A stretch of 64,000 nucleotides of DNA from Acerihabitans sp015654925 (GTDB lineage Bacteria > Pseudomonadota > Gammaproteobacteria > Enterobacterales > Enterobacteriaceae), in NCBI RefSeq assembly GCF_047324175.1, contig NZ_CP178732.1, forward strand, positions 3,658,001 through 3,722,000, given 5' to 3'. The notes under the pieces are model-generated. The model did not search any database. It was not told the DNA's origin and saw only the letters and a program-made list of their open reading frames with translations. This document shows positions 61,239 to 64,000 of this stretch, one piece after another. The position numbers and the translations under genes were made by a program. Position 1 is the first letter of the stretch. Each line of letters opens with the position of its first letter.

Positions 61239-61832
61239 TCAGCCGGCCGCTTCCCGGCTGGCGGCGTTGATGGCAATGGTAATATCGATTTTATCGGCCG
61301 CGGCGCCGAGCAGCTTGGTCATGCCAAACGCCGAGCGGTAGATGGCGGTCACCGCGCTGAACGCCACGCGGCCCGACGCCGGTCCGGGAGAGGCCTGCGG
61401 CTTGAGCGTGGCCAGCAGGATCACCGGACGGACGACATCCCTGATTTGCAGGCTGCCGAACACCCGGTAATTCCCTCCGCCGGCGGGCACCACCCGACTG
61501 CTGGTAAAGGTCACCCGGGGATAGACCGGCTGGTTAAAAAAGCCGGCGCTTTTAAGCATCGTGGTCAGCAGCGGATTGTCCGCCTCCAGGCTGCTGACCG
61601 GGATATTCACCACGATCCGGTCGTGCAAGGCATTTTGCTCGTCAAGCTGGATATCGCCGGACACCTGGGAAAAACCGGCCTGGGACGTGGATATGCCCAG
61701 CATCCGCCACGACAGGTTGACGCTGGCGGCGGCGGGGTCGATGGCGTAATGCCGTGCCTGGGCGAATGCGCTTGGCCCGCCGAAGGCGCCGGACAATATA
61801 ATGGCCATGATAAAGGCTCTGGCGCGTTGCAT
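61239..61832 (-). CDS. YceI-family periplasmic protein
   Basis: This 197-residue protein has a signal peptide (about 1-24, ending AFAQA) and one YceI domain, a lipocalin-like barrel that binds isoprenoid chains in known relatives. Blocks include YAIDPAAASVNLSWRMLGI, SGDIQLDEQNALHDRIVVNI and GSLQIRDVVRPVIL. It converges with the GT8 gene, with 3 bases between the stops. No cytochrome b561 partner gene is beside it. Ligand is unknown. Confidence 0.9.
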   Translation of the reverse strand: MQRARAFIMAIILSGAFGGPSAFAQARHYAIDPAAASVNLSWRMLGISTSQAGFSQVSGDIQLDEQNALHDRIVVNIPVSSLEADNPLLTTMLKSAGFFNQPVYPRVTFTSSRVVPAGGGNYRVFGSLQIRDVVRPVILLATLKPQASPGPASGRVAFSAVTAIYRSAFGMTKLLGAAADKIDITIAINAASREAAG

Positions 61833-61900
61833 GGTTATCTCCCGTGAGGTGGCTTATGGAGATAACGTTTCAACCGGCTTTTTTATTCGACCGCGCTGTT

Positions 61901-62776
61901 TTATTCGACGCCGCCCTCCGTTTGTTCCATGGCGCCTCCGGCCGGTGATTCGCCCGCGGCGCGGTCGTTTCCCCGCGCCGCGGGCTCATCATCTTGCAGC
62001 GGCCGCTTGAACCACGGCGCCAAAAAAGTTTTCAGCCGGCCGCTCGCCGGCCGGCGAAACAGGCTCTCCGGCGCCCCGCTTTCCACAATCGATCCCCCGG
62101 CCATAAAAATCACCCGGGTGGAAATGGCGGCGGCAAAGCACATTTCATGGGTCGCCATCACCATGGTCATTCCCTGCCGGGCCAGCGCGTTAATCACGTC
62201 CAGCACCTCTTCCACCCGCTCGGGGTCCAGGGCGGAGGTGGGTTCGTCAAGCAGCAAAAGTTCCGGTTCCAGCGCCAGGGCGCGCGCAATGGCCACCCGT
62301 TGCTGCTGGCCGCCGGACAGCCGGCTGGGCCAGGCGGCGGCCCGGTCCGCCATGCCCACCTGCGCCAGGGCGGCGGCGGCGCGGCGCCTGGCCTCGTGAC
62401 GGGGCAGCCGTTTCCCCAGGATCAGCGGCGCGGCGACATTTTCCAGCACCGATAGATGCGGCCAGAGGTTGAACTGCTGGAACACCATGGCCAGGGGGCG
62501 GCGCACCTCGGCGATATGCGCGGCGCGATCCCGGTCCCGCGGCTGCCGGCCCTGGCCGCGGTAGCCCAGCAGCCGCCCTTTAATCAGCACCTCCCCTTCG
62601 TCGTAGGCATCAAGGAAAGTCATGCAGCGCAGGACGGTGGTTTTGCCCGACCCCGACGGGCCGATCAGGGTAACCCTCTCGCCGACGCGCACCGCCAGAT
62701 CCAGGCGGTTCAGCACGCGCTGGCCGCCAAACGACTTGCCGACCCCGCGCAACTCGATAATGGGTTGCCCGGTCAT
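61901..62776 (-). CDS. Polar amino-acid-type ABC transporter ATPase
   Basis: This is the ATPase of a GlnQ/HisP-type importer, 291 residues from the ATG at 62776, which has GAGGAG 6 bases upstream. Walker A is GPSGSGKTT, the Q-loop FQQFNLWPHL, the signature RLSGGQQQRVAIARA and Walker B LLLDEPTSALDPE; ATHEMCFAA holds the switch His. A hydrophilic C-terminal tail of about 35 residues (after LAPWFKRPL) is unusual for the group. It follows the two permease genes by one base. The binding protein would lie beyond the right edge or elsewhere. Confidence 0.9.
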   Translation of the reverse strand: MTGQPIIELRGVGKSFGGQRVLNRLDLAVRVGERVTLIGPSGSGKTTVLRCMTFLDAYDEGEVLIKGRLLGYRGQGRQPRDRDRAAHIAEVRRPLAMVFQQFNLWPHLSVLENVAAPLILGKRLPRHEARRRAAAALAQVGMADRAAAWPSRLSGGQQQRVAIARALALEPELLLLDEPTSALDPERVEEVLDVINALARQGMTMVMATHEMCFAAAISTRVIFMAGGSIVESGAPESLFRRPASGRLKTFLAPWFKRPLQDDEPAARGNDRAAGESPAGGAMEQTEGGVE

Positions 62777-62777
62777 A

Positions 62778-63422
62778 TTACTCTCCTCCCCGGAGGGAAC
62801 GGCGGCCGATCCAGCCGATGCACAGGCTGACCCCCTGCGCCAACAGCCAGTAGCCCAGGATGAGCAGGCCATAGGGCACGATATAGCTATAGGTGTCGGC
62901 GACGATTTGCCCGGCGGTCATGGTCAGTTCGGGGACGGTGATCACGCACGCCGCGGCGCTCTCTTTGATGGTCGCGATAATCTGGTTGCCCAGCAGCGGC
63001 AGGCTGAAACGCAATGCCTGCGGGGTTTGGATAAACCAGAAGCTTTGCCAGGGCGGGATGGCGTGGACCAGGGCGGCCTCCAGCTGCCCGCGGCCGATGC
63101 TGTGCCAGGCGGCGCGGAATATTTCGCCGAAATAGGCGGCGCTGTAGAGCGCCAGGGACAAGATGGCGGCCTGCACCGCGCCGAGCATCACCCCCAGCGC
63201 GGGCAGGCCGAAATAAATCACCGCCAGCTGCGCCAGAAAAGGGGTGCCGCGAATCGCCCACACATAACACCGCCAGGATCGGCGCAGCAGCCGGTTGCGG
63301 CCGCATACGGCCTGCAGAACAAACCCCGCGAGCGCGCCGGCCCCTGCCGCGCACAGGCTGATACCGAGCGTGACGCCCATGGCGCGGGCAAAATCGGGCA
63401 GATACAGCGCCATATCGTTCAC
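62778..63422 (-). CDS. Polar amino-acid-type ABC permease (HisM/GlnP family), second subunit
   Basis: This 214-residue permease starts with GTG at 63422, which overlaps the stop of the upstream permease as GTGA; an ATG at 63413 is an alternative. Five hydrophobic helices are seen. The family block RGTPFLAQLAVIYFGLPALG and the EAA-like loop GRGQLEAALVHAIPPWQSFW are present. It works with the partial permease upstream and the ATPase downstream. Confidence 0.9.
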   Translation of the reverse strand: MNDMALYLPDFARAMGVTLGISLCAAGAGALAGFVLQAVCGRNRLLRRSWRCYVWAIRGTPFLAQLAVIYFGLPALGVMLGAVQAAILSLALYSAAYFGEIFRAAWHSIGRGQLEAALVHAIPPWQSFWFIQTPQALRFSLPLLGNQIIATIKESAAACVITVPELTMTAGQIVADTYSYIVPYGLLILGYWLLAQGVSLCIGWIGRRSLRGGE

Positions 63423-64000
63423 GATGCGTCCTGGCGCCAGCGCCGTTCAATATAACGCCCCAGCAGGGACAACAGGCTGGTCAACGCCAGATAGGCCAGG
63501 GCGGTGGCGCCATACGCCGCCAGCGGGCGGCAGGTGGCGGCGGCCATTTGCTGGCCTACCCGCATTACATCGGTGATGGCGATCACCGATACCACCGCCG
63601 AGGCCTTGACCACGTCGATCAGCTCGCTGACCAGCGACGGCAGGACCAGCCTGAGCACCTGCGGAATCTGGATATGCCAGAGCATGCGGCGCGGGCTGAT
63701 ACCGCTGACGACGGCGGCCTCCATTTGACCTGGGGGGATCGCCATGAAACCGCTGCGCAGGATTTGCGCCTGGTAGGCGGCGGTATTGAGGGTCAGCGCC
63801 AGCGCGGCGGCGATATGGCCGTTGAGGTCCAGCCCTAATTCACCGGGCGCATAGAAGCACAGCAGTACCTGGGCCAGCACCGGGGTACCGCGGAACAGGC
63901 TGATATAGGCCCCCGCGGCCCGGCGGCAGGGCGGCCAGCGGCTCGCCTGCAACCGGTAAACGGCCACCCCGACCCCAAAACCGGCGGCGATGGCCGCCGC
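63419..64000 (-). CDS. Polar amino-acid-type ABC permease (first subunit, N terminus cut off)
   Basis: This is the partner permease; the frame is open to the right window edge, so the first residues are missing. The visible 193 residues include YISLFRGTPVLAQVLLCFYA and the coupling loop PPGQMEAAVVSGISPRRMLW. Its stop overlaps the next permease by four bases. The order permease-permease-ATPase is typical of polar amino acid or cystine-type importers. Confidence 0.88.
   Translation of the reverse strand, partial: AAAIAAGFGVGVAVYRLQASRWPPCRRAAGAYISLFRGTPVLAQVLLCFYAPGELGLDLNGHIAAALALTLNTAAYQAQILRSGFMAIPPGQMEAAVVSGISPRRMLWHIQIPQVLRLVLPSLVSELIDVVKASAVVSVIAITDVMRVGQQMAAATCRPLAAYGATALAYLALTSLLSLLGRYIERRWRQDAS

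Overview
The window reads as a chromosomal segment of a GC-rich gammaproteobacterium of the order Enterobacterales. Many proteins follow their Escherichia coli counterparts almost residue for residue and at the same length (FrdB, FrdC, HybF, DcuB, DcuR, FdoG, AscB), and gene orders such as hybOABCDEFG and fdoGHI-fdhE are kept. Genes are dense, operons use ATGA, GTGA and TAATG overlaps, and I see no insertion sequence, phage, CRISPR array, tRNA or rRNA. The genus cannot be fixed from the sequence. A decayed pair of genes near 28.0-28.7 kb shows some local gene loss.

Region 1 (1-15.6 kb) is an anaerobic energy island. It holds frdABCD (fumarate reductase, frdA cut by the window edge), a DASS-family dicarboxylate carrier, the complete convergent hydrogenase-2 operon hybOABCDEFG with a perfect FNR box upstream, and dcuB with the fumarate-sensing pair dcuS-dcuR. 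Together these describe H2 oxidation coupled to fumarate respiration, with C4-dicarboxylate exchange and its sensor alongside.

Region 2 (15.6-28 kb) is transport and regulation: an HxlR regulator with an HlyD/DUF2955 efflux pair, an OppA-like binding protein, a DUF2461 protein, an ascorbate-type PTS (IIA, IIB, IIC) with a divergent LacI-family regulator, a TetR/SDR pair, and an Aer-like PAS chemoreceptor behind a sigma-28-type promoter. Region 3 (28-40 kb) holds the two pseudogenes, a GntR/FCD regulator, periplasmic trehalase, a UvrA-like ATPase, Ada, an HxlR/SDR pair, a beta-hydroxyacid dehydrogenase, a membrane-bound AraC regulator and a secreted alpha/beta hydrolase.

Region 4 (40-50 kb) has an AscFB-type beta-glucoside PTS and phospho-beta-glucosidase, a 1.1-kb AT-rich gap, and fdoGHI-fdhE. 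The formate dehydrogenase carries cysteine at residue 196, where E. coli has selenocysteine. Region 5 (50-64 kb) starts with a Pho-box promoter driving a Ugp-like ABC importer and an ADPRM-like metallophosphoesterase. It continues with a citrate-synthase paralogue that has lost a catalytic histidine, an extra UvrD/Rep-type helicase, a sugar-lactone-oxidase-like flavoprotein paired with a GT8 glycosyltransferase, a YceI protein, and a polar amino-acid-type ABC transporter that runs off the right edge.

The strongest candidates for new biology are the PhoB-type importer/phosphoesterase operon, the Cys-form FdoG, and the active-site-altered citrate synthase.
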